From: Thalassobaculum litoreum DSM 18839
Lineage (GTDB): Bacteria; Pseudomonadota; Alphaproteobacteria; Thalassobaculales; Thalassobaculaceae
DNA length: 64,000 nt
NCBI RefSeq assembly: GCF_900102465.1
Contig: NZ_FNBW01000002.1
Location: forward strand, 186,001-250,000
Direction of reading: 5' to 3'
Under the pieces are notes generated by a model, which saw nothing but the letters and a program-made list of their open reading frames with translations, was not told the DNA's origin and did not search any database. The translations under genes and the position numbers were made by a program. How positions within the stretch are numbered: the first letter of the stretch is position 1; every line of letters begins with the position of its first letter. Positions 9,055 through 16,984 of this stretch are shown here, in pieces.

Positions 9055-9098
9055 TGTCAGTCTAGCTTTACATTTTAGAGTGTCAAATCTTTTTGACA
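9055..9098 (-). promoter_or_regulatory. bchC promoter with two PpsR/CrtJ boxes
   Basis: Two TGT-N12-ACA sites are present: 9055-9072 and 9081-9098. The second is a perfect palindrome, TGTCAAA-TCTT-TTTGACA. The spacer is exactly 8 nt, the arrangement known for cooperative CrtJ/PpsR binding at Rhodobacter bchC. On the minus strand a TTGACA -35 (9086-9081) lies in one box and a TAGACT -10-like hexamer (9064-9059, 16 nt away) lies in the other, so occupancy would block sigma-70 polymerase. Aerobic repression of bchCXYZ-puf is inferred. Confidence 0.88.
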
Positions 9099-9118
9099 TC
9101 TTTTCTTAACCAATTGCC

Positions 9119-10267
9119 TTACACCTCGGCCGTCAGAAGACGGGCCAGCATCGGCCGGCGGGTGGGCACCTCGCGGACCGCCCGGAAGCCCGCCTTGCGC
9201 AGCATGTCCCGCAGTTTCTCGACGCTCCGGCAGCGCCCTCGCCCCATGGCCAGGAGATAGAATCCGAAATACGCGTCGCCGATCGGCTCGGGCCTCTCAG
9301 CGTCGGTCATCACCTCGGCCAGCAGCAGCCGGCCACCCGGCGCCAGGGCCGCGCGCACCTGGCCGAGCAGGCGGGCGACACGCGCGTCGTCGTGGTCGAA
9401 GCACACCCGGATCAGGGTCGCGACATCCGCCCCCACGGGCAGCGGATCGCGATGGAAATCCAGTCCGGCGACCTGCGCCCGCCCCTCGAGCCCCTCGGCC
9501 GCGAACCGGTCCCGCGCCAGCTCCGCGACCGACGGCAGATCGGCGACGACGGCGTGCAGTCCGGGGTGGCGATGGAGAGCGGCGGCGACGAAGCGGCCCG
9601 ACCCGCCGCCCACGTCCATGAGCAGCCTGCGGCCGTCCAGGGGATGGGCATCCAGAACGTCCTCGGCGACCATCGGCACCGAGGCCGCCATCAGCTCGCT
9701 ATAGGCCGCGACCCGGTCGCCGCTCAGCCCCGACGCCGCCTCGGCGGTGGCGTAGCCCCAATAGTGTTCCAGCGCCCTTTCCCCCGAACCGCCGCGCAGC
9801 AGGGCGGTCGGATCGGCGAGGTCGGCGTAGAGGGCGGCGTGATGCTCGATCATCTCGGCCACGCCGGCATTGCCCAGCAGGGCGGCGCCGAGATCGGCCA
9901 GCCCGTAGACCCCCTCCCCGCAGCGACGCGTCAGGCCGAGGGCGGTGGACGCCCGCAGCAGCCGCTCCAACGCATCGGCATCGAGCGACAGGTCGCGGGC
10001 AAGCGCCGCCACCGGGCGGGGACCGCCGGCCAGATGTTCCGCCACACGGAGCCGCACGAAGGCGACAAGGATCTGGGAGTAGACGAAGCCGGCGCAGAGG
10101 TCGAACAGCGCCCGTCCCTTGCGCCGGGCGATCCAGCGGGTCGGCGGAAACCCCGCGGCGAAGCGCTGGAAGGTGGGATCGGCGATCAGCCGTATCCGGA
10201 AATTCTGCCACCGATCCCGCCAGGAGCCGGACGCAGGGGGATGGATCGGGGTCGCGTGATCGGCCAT
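9119..10267 (-). CDS. crtF: Demethylspheroidene/hydroxycarotenoid O-methyltransferase CrtF
   Basis: A 382-aa SAM-dependent O-methyltransferase of the plant-type family (dimerisation helices, then a Rossmann fold). The SAM motif MDVGGGSGRFV is at the start of the second half. It methylates the C1 hydroxyl that CrtC adds to acyclic carotenoids, a step towards spirilloxanthin or spheroidene. The start chosen is the ATG 14 nt after crtE; the frame extends upstream to 10348 but overlaps crtE. Cotranscribed with crtE. Confidence 0.92.
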   Translation of the reverse strand: MADHATPIHPPASGSWRDRWQNFRIRLIADPTFQRFAAGFPPTRWIARRKGRALFDLCAGFVYSQILVAFVRLRVAEHLAGGPRPVAALARDLSLDADALERLLRASTALGLTRRCGEGVYGLADLGAALLGNAGVAEMIEHHAALYADLADPTALLRGGSGERALEHYWGYATAEAASGLSGDRVAAYSELMAASVPMVAEDVLDAHPLDGRRLLMDVGGGSGRFVAAALHRHPGLHAVVADLPSVAELARDRFAAEGLEGRAQVAGLDFHRDPLPVGADVATLIRVCFDHDDARVARLLGQVRAALAPGGRLLLAEVMTDAERPEPIGDAYFGFYLLAMGRGRCRSVEKLRDMLRKAGFRAVREVPTRRPMLARLLTAEV

Positions 10268-10281
10268 GGCCGGTGCCGCCG

Positions 10282-11151
10282 TCAGGCGGCGTGGCGGACC
10301 GCGCCCTTGGGAAGGATCTTGCCGCCCTCGGCCATGACCATCGCGCACAGGCCGTCACGGCCGGGACAGTCGGGGATCGACTCGACGGCCCGGCGCATCA
10401 GTGTCGCCAGCCGCTTCTTCGCCCCCTCCAGTCCAAGCTCTCGGGCGGCGTTGGGACGGGCATGCGCCTGGTCCTGTCCGACCGGCTTGCCGATCACCTC
10501 CGGGTCGGCGATCAGGTCGCAGATATCGTCCGCCACCTGATACGCTTCGCCCAGGCCGTTGCCGAAGGCCATCCAGGGCTCTCCAACGCGACCGGCGGCG
10601 ATCGCCCCGGCGGCGGCGGCGCCGGCGAACAGGGCGCCGGTCTTGGCCCGCTGATAGGCCGACAGATCCACCTTGGCCTCGCCTTCCCAGGCCTGACCGG
10701 CGCAGATGCCGCCCGGTGTGCCCACCGCGCGGCCCACGGCCGCGACCAAGGGGCCGAGACGCTCCGGCCGACCGCCCGCGCCACGCGCCAGGGTCTCGAA
10801 GGCCATCACGATCAGTGCGTCGCCGGTCAGCACGGCAAGCGGCTCGCCATAGGCGCGGTGCAGCGACGGCTTGCCCCGCCGCGTCGAGGCGCCGTCGAAG
10901 GCGGGCAGGTCATCGTGAGCGAGGGACGCGCAGTGCAGCAGCTCGATCGCCGCGGCCGCCGCGTCGCTCACCTCCGGCGCGTCGTCGCCGCAGGCGGCGG
11001 CAACACCGAGAAGGATCCGCGGTCGGATCCGGTGCCCGGCGGGGAACACAGCATAACGGATGGCGGCCGCCAGTCCGGGAGGAGCCTCCTGGGTCTCTCC
11101 CGCCGACACTGCCGCCTCGAGGGCCTGCTCGATCCTGAGCCTGATGTCCAT
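10282..11151 (-). CDS. crtE: Geranylgeranyl diphosphate synthase
   Basis: A 289-aa trans-prenyltransferase making the C20 precursor for carotenoids and the phytyl tail. The first aspartate-rich motif is HDDLPAFD (D80, D81, D86) and the second is DDICD (208-212). Length is typical. GGGAGGCGG precedes the ATG. It heads the crtEF transcript, divergent from crtD, with paired PpsR boxes between them. Confidence 0.96.
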   Translation of the reverse strand: MDIRLRIEQALEAAVSAGETQEAPPGLAAAIRYAVFPAGHRIRPRILLGVAAACGDDAPEVSDAAAAAIELLHCASLAHDDLPAFDGASTRRGKPSLHRAYGEPLAVLTGDALIVMAFETLARGAGGRPERLGPLVAAVGRAVGTPGGICAGQAWEGEAKVDLSAYQRAKTGALFAGAAAAGAIAAGRVGEPWMAFGNGLGEAYQVADDICDLIADPEVIGKPVGQDQAHARPNAARELGLEGAKKRLATLMRRAVESIPDCPGRDGLCAMVMAEGGKILPKGAVRHAA

Positions 11152-11175
11152 CTCCGCCTCCCTCGTGTTTTTCTG

Positions 11176-11219
11176 TGTATTTCTTATTGGACATTTTAAT
11201 GTGTCAATTATTCTATACA
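11176..11219. promoter_or_regulatory. crtE/crtD divergent promoter with two PpsR/CrtJ boxes
   Basis: TGT-N12-ACA sites occur at 11176-11193 and 11202-11219, again with an 8-nt spacer, the same geometry as at bchC. On the minus strand, TTGACA (11207-11202) inside the second box is a good -35 for crtE. No strong -10 for crtD is evident. Shared repression of both carotenoid transcripts is inferred from the operator pattern. Confidence 0.85.
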
Positions 11220-11256
11220 CACGTTGAATTCCCCGGCAACGAACGATTGCGACCCC

Positions 11257-12870
11257 ATGATCCGATCGGACCGGAAGCGCATCTCCCACGAGCCGGCCCC
11301 GACGAGCGACCGGGTGATCATCGTGGGCGCGGGAATGGCGGGCCTGTCCGCCGCCGTGCTGCTGGCGGCGCGCGGCCTCGCGGTCACGGTGGTGGAAGCG
11401 GCGGATCATGCCGGCGGCAAGATCCGGGCGGTTCCGGTCGCCGGCCGGCCAGTGGATTCCGGCCCGACCGTGGTGACCATGCGCTGGGCCTTCGAGGAGC
11501 TGTTCGACGACGCCGGAACCCGGCTGGACGATCATCTGACACTGCGGCCGGCGGAGATCCTGGCCCGCCATGCCTGGAGCCGGGACGAACGCCTGGACCT
11601 GTTCGCCGATCCCGAACGCTCGGCCGCGGCGATCGCCGATTTCGCCGGGATCGCGGAAGCCGACCGGTACCGGGACTTCTGCGACCACGCGGCGCGGGTC
11701 TACCGCAGCATGGAAGCGCCGTTCATCCGCGGGCCACGCCCCACGCCGATCGGCCTTTCCCTGGCCGGCGGATTGTCGGGCGCGCGCGACCTCGCCGCCG
11801 CCCAGCCCTTCGCCACCCTGTGGGACGCGCTCGGCCGACGGTTCCGCGACCCGCGGCTGCGCCAGCTCTATGCCCGCTATGCCACCTATTGCGGCGCCTC
11901 GCCCTTCGCGGCGCCGGCGACGCTGATGCTGATCGCCCATGTGGAGCAGTCCGGCGTGTGGACCATCGACGGCGGCATGACGCGCCTGCCGGAGGCCATG
12001 ACGGCCGTCGCGGCATCCCACGGCGCCGCGTTCCGGTTCTCCACCGGTGCGGAGACGATCCTGACCGACGGCGGACGGACGACCGGCGTTCGGCTGGACG
12101 ACGGCGAAACCCTGCGCGCCGACGCCGTGCTGTTCTGCGGCGATGTCAGCGCGCTGGGTAGCGGCCTATTGGGCGAGGCGGTGCGCGGTGCCGCGACGGC
12201 CACCGCACCGGGCAGGCGCTCCCTGTCCGCCCTCACCCTGTCGATGGTGGCCGAGACCGACGGGTTCCCCCTGGTCCGGCACAACGTCTTTTTCGGCGAC
12301 GACTATCGCGGCGAGTTCGAGGACCTGTTCCGGCACCGCCGCCTGCCGCACCGGCCCACCGTCTATCTATGCGCCCAGGACCGGGATGCCGGGGACGGCG
12401 AGGGTGACCGCACAACCGGGCCGGAGCGACTGTTCGCCATCATCAATGCCCCCGCCACCGGCGACACCGAGACCTTCGAGGACGAGGAGACACAGCGATG
12501 CACAGAGAGCGCGACGGCCCTGATGGCGCGCTGCGGCCTCACCCTCGCCGGCACCCCGGCGCAGAGGGTGGTGACGAGTCCGGCGGATTTCGCGCGCCGG
12601 TTTCCCGGCACGGGGGGCGCGATCTACGGACCGGCGGGACACGGGTGGAAGGCGGCGTTCGAGAGGAACGGGGCGCAGACCCGGCTGCCGGGGCTGTACC
12701 TGGCGGGGGGCAGCGTGCATCCGGGGCCGGGAATCGCGATGGCGGCGCTGTCGGGCCGGCGCGCGGCCGAGCGGATCCTGACGGACCTGACTTCGCGCAA
12801 CCGGTCCCGCCGGGTGGCTATGCCTGGTGGTATGTCGATGCGATCAGCGACGACGGGACCTGCGGACTGA
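11257..12870 (+). CDS. crtD: Hydroxycarotenoid 3,4-desaturase CrtD
   Basis: A 537-aa FAD-dependent desaturase of the CrtI family. The dinucleotide motif GAGMAGLSAA follows the start closely, and the C-terminal FAD segment YLAGGSVHPGPGIAMA is intact. It introduces the 3,4 double bond in 1-hydroxy acyclic carotenoids. The start is uncertain: TTG 11224 is only 4 nt after a PpsR box, ATG 11257 is preferred, and GTG 11312 would also leave the FAD motif intact. The 3' end overlaps the region encoding the CrtC N-terminus, and the last 20-odd residues after the normal family end look like read-through of that overlap. Confidence 0.93.
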   Translation: MIRSDRKRISHEPAPTSDRVIIVGAGMAGLSAAVLLAARGLAVTVVEAADHAGGKIRAVPVAGRPVDSGPTVVTMRWAFEELFDDAGTRLDDHLTLRPAEILARHAWSRDERLDLFADPERSAAAIADFAGIAEADRYRDFCDHAARVYRSMEAPFIRGPRPTPIGLSLAGGLSGARDLAAAQPFATLWDALGRRFRDPRLRQLYARYATYCGASPFAAPATLMLIAHVEQSGVWTIDGGMTRLPEAMTAVAASHGAAFRFSTGAETILTDGGRTTGVRLDDGETLRADAVLFCGDVSALGSGLLGEAVRGAATATAPGRRSLSALTLSMVAETDGFPLVRHNVFFGDDYRGEFEDLFRHRRLPHRPTVYLCAQDRDAGDGEGDRTTGPERLFAIINAPATGDTETFEDEETQRCTESATALMARCGLTLAGTPAQRVVTSPADFARRFPGTGGAIYGPAGHGWKAAFERNGAQTRLPGLYLAGGSVHPGPGIAMAALSGRRAAERILTDLTSRNRSRRVAMPGGMSMRSATTGPAD

Positions 12871-13712
12871 CGATCATCGCCTTCGTCGGCAGCGTGTTCT
12901 CGCCCTATTACGCCTGGGCCGGCCGCCGCGAGCCGGAGGATCACTGCGCGATCAACGTGGCGCTGTACGGCGCCCGGTCGGATCGCTGGGCGATGACCGA
13001 GCGAGGCCGCGGCGCCCTCGGCCGGACGACGAACCACTTCACCCTCGCCGGCTCCTCGCTGCACTGGACCGGCACCGAGCTGGTCATCGAGCTCGATGAA
13101 CGGGCCACACCGCATCTGACCCCGATCCGCGGCACCGTCACCCTGACCCCGGAGGTCCTGCCCGGCCGGCAGTACCCGCTCGACCCCGAGGGCCGTCACG
13201 TCTGGCGGCCGATCGCGCCGCTGGCCCGGGTGACCGTCGCGCTCGACAGCCCGCGCACCCGGTGGCAGGGCCACGCCTATCTGGACGCCAACCGTGGCGA
13301 GGAGCCTCTCGAAGACGGCTTTCGCCGGTGGGACTGGTCGCGGCTGCGCCGAGGCGACGGCGCCGTCGTCCTCTACGACGCCGAGCGCCGGGACGGCAGC
13401 GACCTGCGCATGGCCCTGCGCTTCGATCCCGACGGCGCGGTGGAGGATTTCGTGCCGCCGCCGCAGATCTGCCTGCCCGACGGGTTCTGGGGCGTGCGCC
13501 GGAACACCCGGGCGGATACCACCAACGGCGCGGTCATCCGCCGGGTGCTGGAGGACAGCCCGTTCTACACCCGCGAGATGCTGGACCTGCGCCTGGACGG
13601 CACGGAGTCGGTGGCGATCCACGAAAGTCTGGACCTGGACCGCTTCGCCCACCCGGTGGTCAGGCTGATGCTGCCGTTCCGCATGCCGCGCTGGACCGCC
13701 GGTCTGCCCTGA
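12645..13712 (+). CDS. crtC: Acyclic carotenoid 1,2-hydratase CrtC
   Basis: A hydratase adding water to the C1,2 double bond of neurosporene or lycopene. Recognisable sequence starts near 12800 (PVPPGGYAWWYVD) and runs to the stop, about 300 residues, including FVGSVFSPYYAWA and the conserved FRRWDWSRLR. The start cannot be placed with confidence: no ATG, GTG or TTG lies in frame between GTG 12645 and the homologous part, and sequence upstream of about 12790 is the shifted frame of crtD. The real start may be a rare codon near 12790, or translation may be coupled to crtD. Coordinates use the nearest in-frame GTG. Confidence 0.85.
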   Translation: MEGGVREERGADPAAGAVPGGGQRASGAGNRDGGAVGPARGRADPDGPDFAQPVPPGGYAWWYVDAISDDGTCGLTIIAFVGSVFSPYYAWAGRREPEDHCAINVALYGARSDRWAMTERGRGALGRTTNHFTLAGSSLHWTGTELVIELDERATPHLTPIRGTVTLTPEVLPGRQYPLDPEGRHVWRPIAPLARVTVALDSPRTRWQGHAYLDANRGEEPLEDGFRRWDWSRLRRGDGAVVLYDAERRDGSDLRMALRFDPDGAVEDFVPPPQICLPDGFWGVRRNTRADTTNGAVIRRVLEDSPFYTREMLDLRLDGTESVAIHESLDLDRFAHPVVRLMLPFRMPRWTAGLP

Positions 13713-13716
13713 CCGC

Positions 13717-13863
13717 TCAGCACGGCTCCGTCTCGTTATCGCGCGCCGCCTCGCGCTCGCGGCGCTCGCGCTCCCGCTTCAACTGGTTCAGCTCCCGCAG
13801 CTGCCAGAAGCCGAGCCCGAATGCGACCACCACGATGAACAGCGGCTCGATCAGCGCCAGCAT
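13717..13863 (-). CDS. 48-aa single-helix membrane protein, unrecognised
   Basis: A short frame starting MLALIEPLFIVVVAFGLGF, then a highly charged Arg/Glu stretch (residues 23-46) ending in Cys48. Residues 5-20 would span the membrane; the rest looks like a charged cytoplasmic helix. An in-frame GTG at 13875 would add four residues; the purine-rich AGGGGGTAGGG over the tspO stop could serve either start. It lies 16 nt after tspO and converges with crtC, so it would be the last gene of the bchI-to-tspO transcript. No family is recognised, and the small size leaves coding status open. Confidence 0.6.
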   Translation of the reverse strand: MLALIEPLFIVVVAFGLGFWQLRELNQLKRERERREREAARDNETEPC

Positions 13864-13879
13864 GTCCGACGACACGGCC

Positions 13880-14353
13880 CTACCCCCTGGCTTCGACCGG
13901 ATTCAGCCGGACGATGCTGAGATTGAGCGCCCCGGCGAAGGTCACCCAGGCGAGGTAGGGAACCAGCAGCCCGGCCGCGAGCGGCGAGATCGGCAGGAAG
14001 GCGATGATGGTCGCCAGGATCGACGTCCACAGCAGCAGCAGCTCGTAGAACGCCAGATCCGGCCGGCGCAGTCCGAAGAACAGCGGGCTCCAGCCGGCGT
14101 TCAGCAGAAGCTGCACCCCGTAGATCGTCAGTGCCGGCGCCATGGCCGGCCAGGACGAGGCTTTCCAGACCAGCCAGCCCGAAATGGCAATCATGGCATA
14201 GAGGATCGTCCAGGCCGGACCGAACAGCCAGTTCGGCGGCCGCCACCACGGCTTGGCGAGCTGCTCGTACCACTGGCCGGGCTTGAACAGCACGCCGGTC
14301 AGCGCGGCCGCCGTGCAGGCGACGATGAAAACGATCAGGGCCGGATCGAACAA
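13880..14353 (-). CDS. tspO: TspO/MBR family tryptophan-rich sensory protein
   Basis: A 157-aa protein with five hydrophobic helices and the family motifs KPWWRPPNWLFGPAW (residues 34-48) and NAGWSPLFFG. TspO binds porphyrins and in Rhodobacter tunes photosynthesis gene expression to oxygen; the gene is often called crtK from its place beside crtI-crtB. The ATG lies 11 nt after crtB. Position within the carotenoid operon supports the same regulatory role, which is inferred. Confidence 0.95.
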   Translation of the reverse strand: MFDPALIVFIVACTAAALTGVLFKPGQWYEQLAKPWWRPPNWLFGPAWTILYAMIAISGWLVWKASSWPAMAPALTIYGVQLLLNAGWSPLFFGLRRPDLAFYELLLLWTSILATIIAFLPISPLAAGLLVPYLAWVTFAGALNLSIVRLNPVEARG

Positions 14354-14364
14354 GACTATCTCCC

Positions 14365-15420
14365 TCAGGCCTGGCCGAGCGACGCTCCACCCGACACCGA
14401 TCTAGGCCTTCGATCGTTGAGTTCCAGGCGCATGACCAGATCGGCGGTCCACACGGCGCGCTCGCCGAAGCTGCGGCCGGGCTGCGGACGCGGGGCCGGA
14501 CCGGCCTCCACCGCCGCCACCAGGAACCGGGTCTCCGCCAGGGGCTCGTCGCGCAGGCCTGGCATGATGCGCTGCCCGGTCAGTATGGCGCGGGCCAGGA
14601 GGGCCAGTTTGCGTTGCCGTCCGACCACCGCGCGGCCGTCCACGCCGTTATAACCGCGCCGGGCCACCTCGCGGCCGATCTCGGCATAGAGCAGATGCGC
14701 CGCCCGCACGCCGGTCCGACAGCCGATCGGCAATTGGCCGATGCCGGCATGGGAGCGGACGTAGAGCCGGTCCGCCTCGTCCAGCAGCCGGCGCACCACA
14801 TGGCCGAGGGCCGCATCGTGCCGTGGGGCGGCGCGCCAGACCTCAGGGTCGAGTCCGGCCTCGCGCATCCACGCCTTCGGCAAGTAGAGCCGTCCGAGCC
14901 GCGCATCGGCGCCGACATCACGGGCGATGTTGGTGAGCTGCATGGCGACGCCCAGATCCGCCGCGCGGGCGATGACGGGCCCGGCGCGGGCGCCCATCAG
15001 CACCGTCATCATCGCGCCGACACTGCCGGCCACCCGGGCGGCATAGGCGCGCAGTTCGCCGATCGTCTCGTAGTCCCGACCGAGCGCGTCCCAGGCGAAA
15101 CCGTCCACCAGCGCATCGGGCAGCGCCCGCGGCAGGGCGAAGCGCTCCACCACCCGGGTAAAGGCGCGGTCGACCGGGTCGCCATCCGCCTGTCCGGCAT
15201 AGATCCGGTCGAGGCGCCGCCGCACCGACTCCACAGCCGCCTCCACCTGTCCGGGCTCGGCCTCGTCCACTGCGTCGTCGGCGGTCCGGCAGAAGGCGTA
15301 AAGCGCCAGGGCCGGTTCGGCGACCGCGGCCGGCAGCAGGCGCGAGGCGGCATGGAAGCTGCGCGACCCCTGGGCGATCAGCGCCCGGCAGGCCTCGCGG
15401 TCCGCCGCCTCCCGCATCAT
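14365..15420 (-). CDS. crtB: 15-cis-phytoene synthase
   Basis: A 351-aa squalene/phytoene synthase family enzyme condensing two GGPP to phytoene. The first Asp-rich motif is DDAVDEAE (48-55) and the second is NIARDVGADAR, followed by GRLYLP. The start is the first of two adjacent ATG codons, one nucleotide after the crtI stop. Upstream in-frame sequence overlaps crtI and is rejected. Confidence 0.95.
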   Translation of the reverse strand: MMREAADREACRALIAQGSRSFHAASRLLPAAVAEPALALYAFCRTADDAVDEAEPGQVEAAVESVRRRLDRIYAGQADGDPVDRAFTRVVERFALPRALPDALVDGFAWDALGRDYETIGELRAYAARVAGSVGAMMTVLMGARAGPVIARAADLGVAMQLTNIARDVGADARLGRLYLPKAWMREAGLDPEVWRAAPRHDAALGHVVRRLLDEADRLYVRSHAGIGQLPIGCRTGVRAAHLLYAEIGREVARRGYNGVDGRAVVGRQRKLALLARAILTGQRIMPGLRDEPLAETRFLVAAVEAGPAPRPQPGRSFGERAVWTADLVMRLELNDRRPRSVSGGASLGQA

Positions 15421-15421
15421 G

Positions 15422-16984
15422 TCAGCGGATCGCATCGGCATGGGGCACCACCGCGTCGAGAATCTTGGCCGAACACAGCACGCCGGGCACGCCGGCGCCG
15501 GGATGGGTACCCGCACCCACCAGATACAGGCGTTCCAGTTCCTCCGAACGGTTGTGCGGCCGGAACCAGGCGCTCTGGGTCAGCAGCGGCTGCAGCGAGA
15601 ACCCGGCGCCCAGCGGCGTATTCAGACTGTCGCGGAAATACGGCGGCGTGACCACGCGCGAGGTCACCACCGACCGCTCCAGACCGGGCAGCACTGTCGC
15701 CGACAGATGCGCCTCGATGCGCCGCCGATAGGGCTCGGCCGCCGCCTCCCAGTCGATGCCGGCGGCCAGGTTGGGCACCGGCGACAGCACGTAGAAGGCG
15801 TCGTGGCCCGGCGGTGCCAGGGCCGGGTCGGTGGCGGTCGGCCGGTGCAGATACAGGCTGAAATCATCGGCCAGCACGCCGCGCCGGAAAATGTCCTCCA
15901 GCAGGCCGCGATAGCGCGGACCGAGCAGGATGCTGTGATGGGGCACGTCCTCGTAGCGCCGGTCGGTGCCGAAATACCAGACGAACAGGCTCATGGAATA
16001 CCGGGCCCGGGCGACCCGCCGGTCGGTCCAGCGCCGCCGGTCCGTGCGCCGCAGCAGATGCCCATAGGTCCAGCCCGGATCGGCGTTGGAGACGACCAGA
16101 TCGGCCGCGACCGTCTCGCCGGACGCCAGACGCACGCCGACGGCACGGCGGCCGCTGGTGACGATCTCGTCGACCTCGGCGCCGCAGCACAGCGTCCCGC
16201 CCTGCCCCGCGATCAGGCCCGCCAGGCCTTTGACCAGGGCGCCCGTTCCGCCCATGGCGAAATGCACCCCCCAGCGTCGCTCCAGCTCCGGGATCAGGGC
16301 ATAGACCGCGGTGGTGGCGAAGGGATTGCCGCCGATCAGCAGGGGATGGAAGCTGAGGATCGCCCGCAGGCCGGGATCGCGGACGTATTTCGCCGCCAGC
16401 CCGTGCACCGAGCGCAGCGCGCCGTGGGTCAGCAGGTCCGGGGCCAGCTTGGCCATGCCCAGCGGGTCGTGCATCGGCCGATCGCCCTGGCCGAGAAAGG
16501 CGAGATCGCAGAGCCGCCGGCATTCCGCCTGGAACCGCACGAAGCCCGCCCCCTCTCCCGGGAACAGCGCCTCCACACGGGCCCGCATCTCGTCCTCGTC
16601 GCGGCAGACGTCGATGAACCGGCCATCGGCAAGGCTGATGCGATAGAACGGATCGAGTTCGTGCAGGTCGATGTCGTCGGACATCCGGCGGCCGGCCAGG
16701 GTCCAGAGTTCCTCGAAGACATGGGGCACGGTGATGATGGTCGGACCGGCGTCGAAGGTGAAACCGTCCTGTCGGAAGACGAAAGCCCGGCCGCCGGGGG
16801 CGTCGAGCTTTTCCAAGACGGTGACCCGATAGCCCCGCGCGCCGAGTCGGACGGCAGCGGCCAGTCCGCCGAACCCCGCGCCGATCACCACCGCATGAGG
16901 CCGTGGATCGCCCGGCCGGTCGGGCACCCGCGTCGGGGGGCGCTGCCGGTCAACACGCCCCATCGGGAGATCGAGTGTATCCAT
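15422..16984 (-). CDS. crtI: Phytoene desaturase
   Basis: A 520-aa FAD-dependent desaturase. The dinucleotide motif GAGFGG is at 35-40, then EKLDAPGGRA, and the C-terminal segment YLVGAGTHPGAGVPGV is complete. It carries out successive desaturations of phytoene to neurosporene or lycopene; with crtC, crtD and crtF but no crtA nearby, a lycopene-to-spirilloxanthin route is likely. The ATG shares one base with the bchO stop (TAATG). Confidence 0.96.
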   Translation of the reverse strand: MDTLDLPMGRVDRQRPPTRVPDRPGDPRPHAVVIGAGFGGLAAAVRLGARGYRVTVLEKLDAPGGRAFVFRQDGFTFDAGPTIITVPHVFEELWTLAGRRMSDDIDLHELDPFYRISLADGRFIDVCRDEDEMRARVEALFPGEGAGFVRFQAECRRLCDLAFLGQGDRPMHDPLGMAKLAPDLLTHGALRSVHGLAAKYVRDPGLRAILSFHPLLIGGNPFATTAVYALIPELERRWGVHFAMGGTGALVKGLAGLIAGQGGTLCCGAEVDEIVTSGRRAVGVRLASGETVAADLVVSNADPGWTYGHLLRRTDRRRWTDRRVARARYSMSLFVWYFGTDRRYEDVPHHSILLGPRYRGLLEDIFRRGVLADDFSLYLHRPTATDPALAPPGHDAFYVLSPVPNLAAGIDWEAAAEPYRRRIEAHLSATVLPGLERSVVTSRVVTPPYFRDSLNTPLGAGFSLQPLLTQSAWFRPHNRSEELERLYLVGAGTHPGAGVPGVLCSAKILDAVVPHADAIR

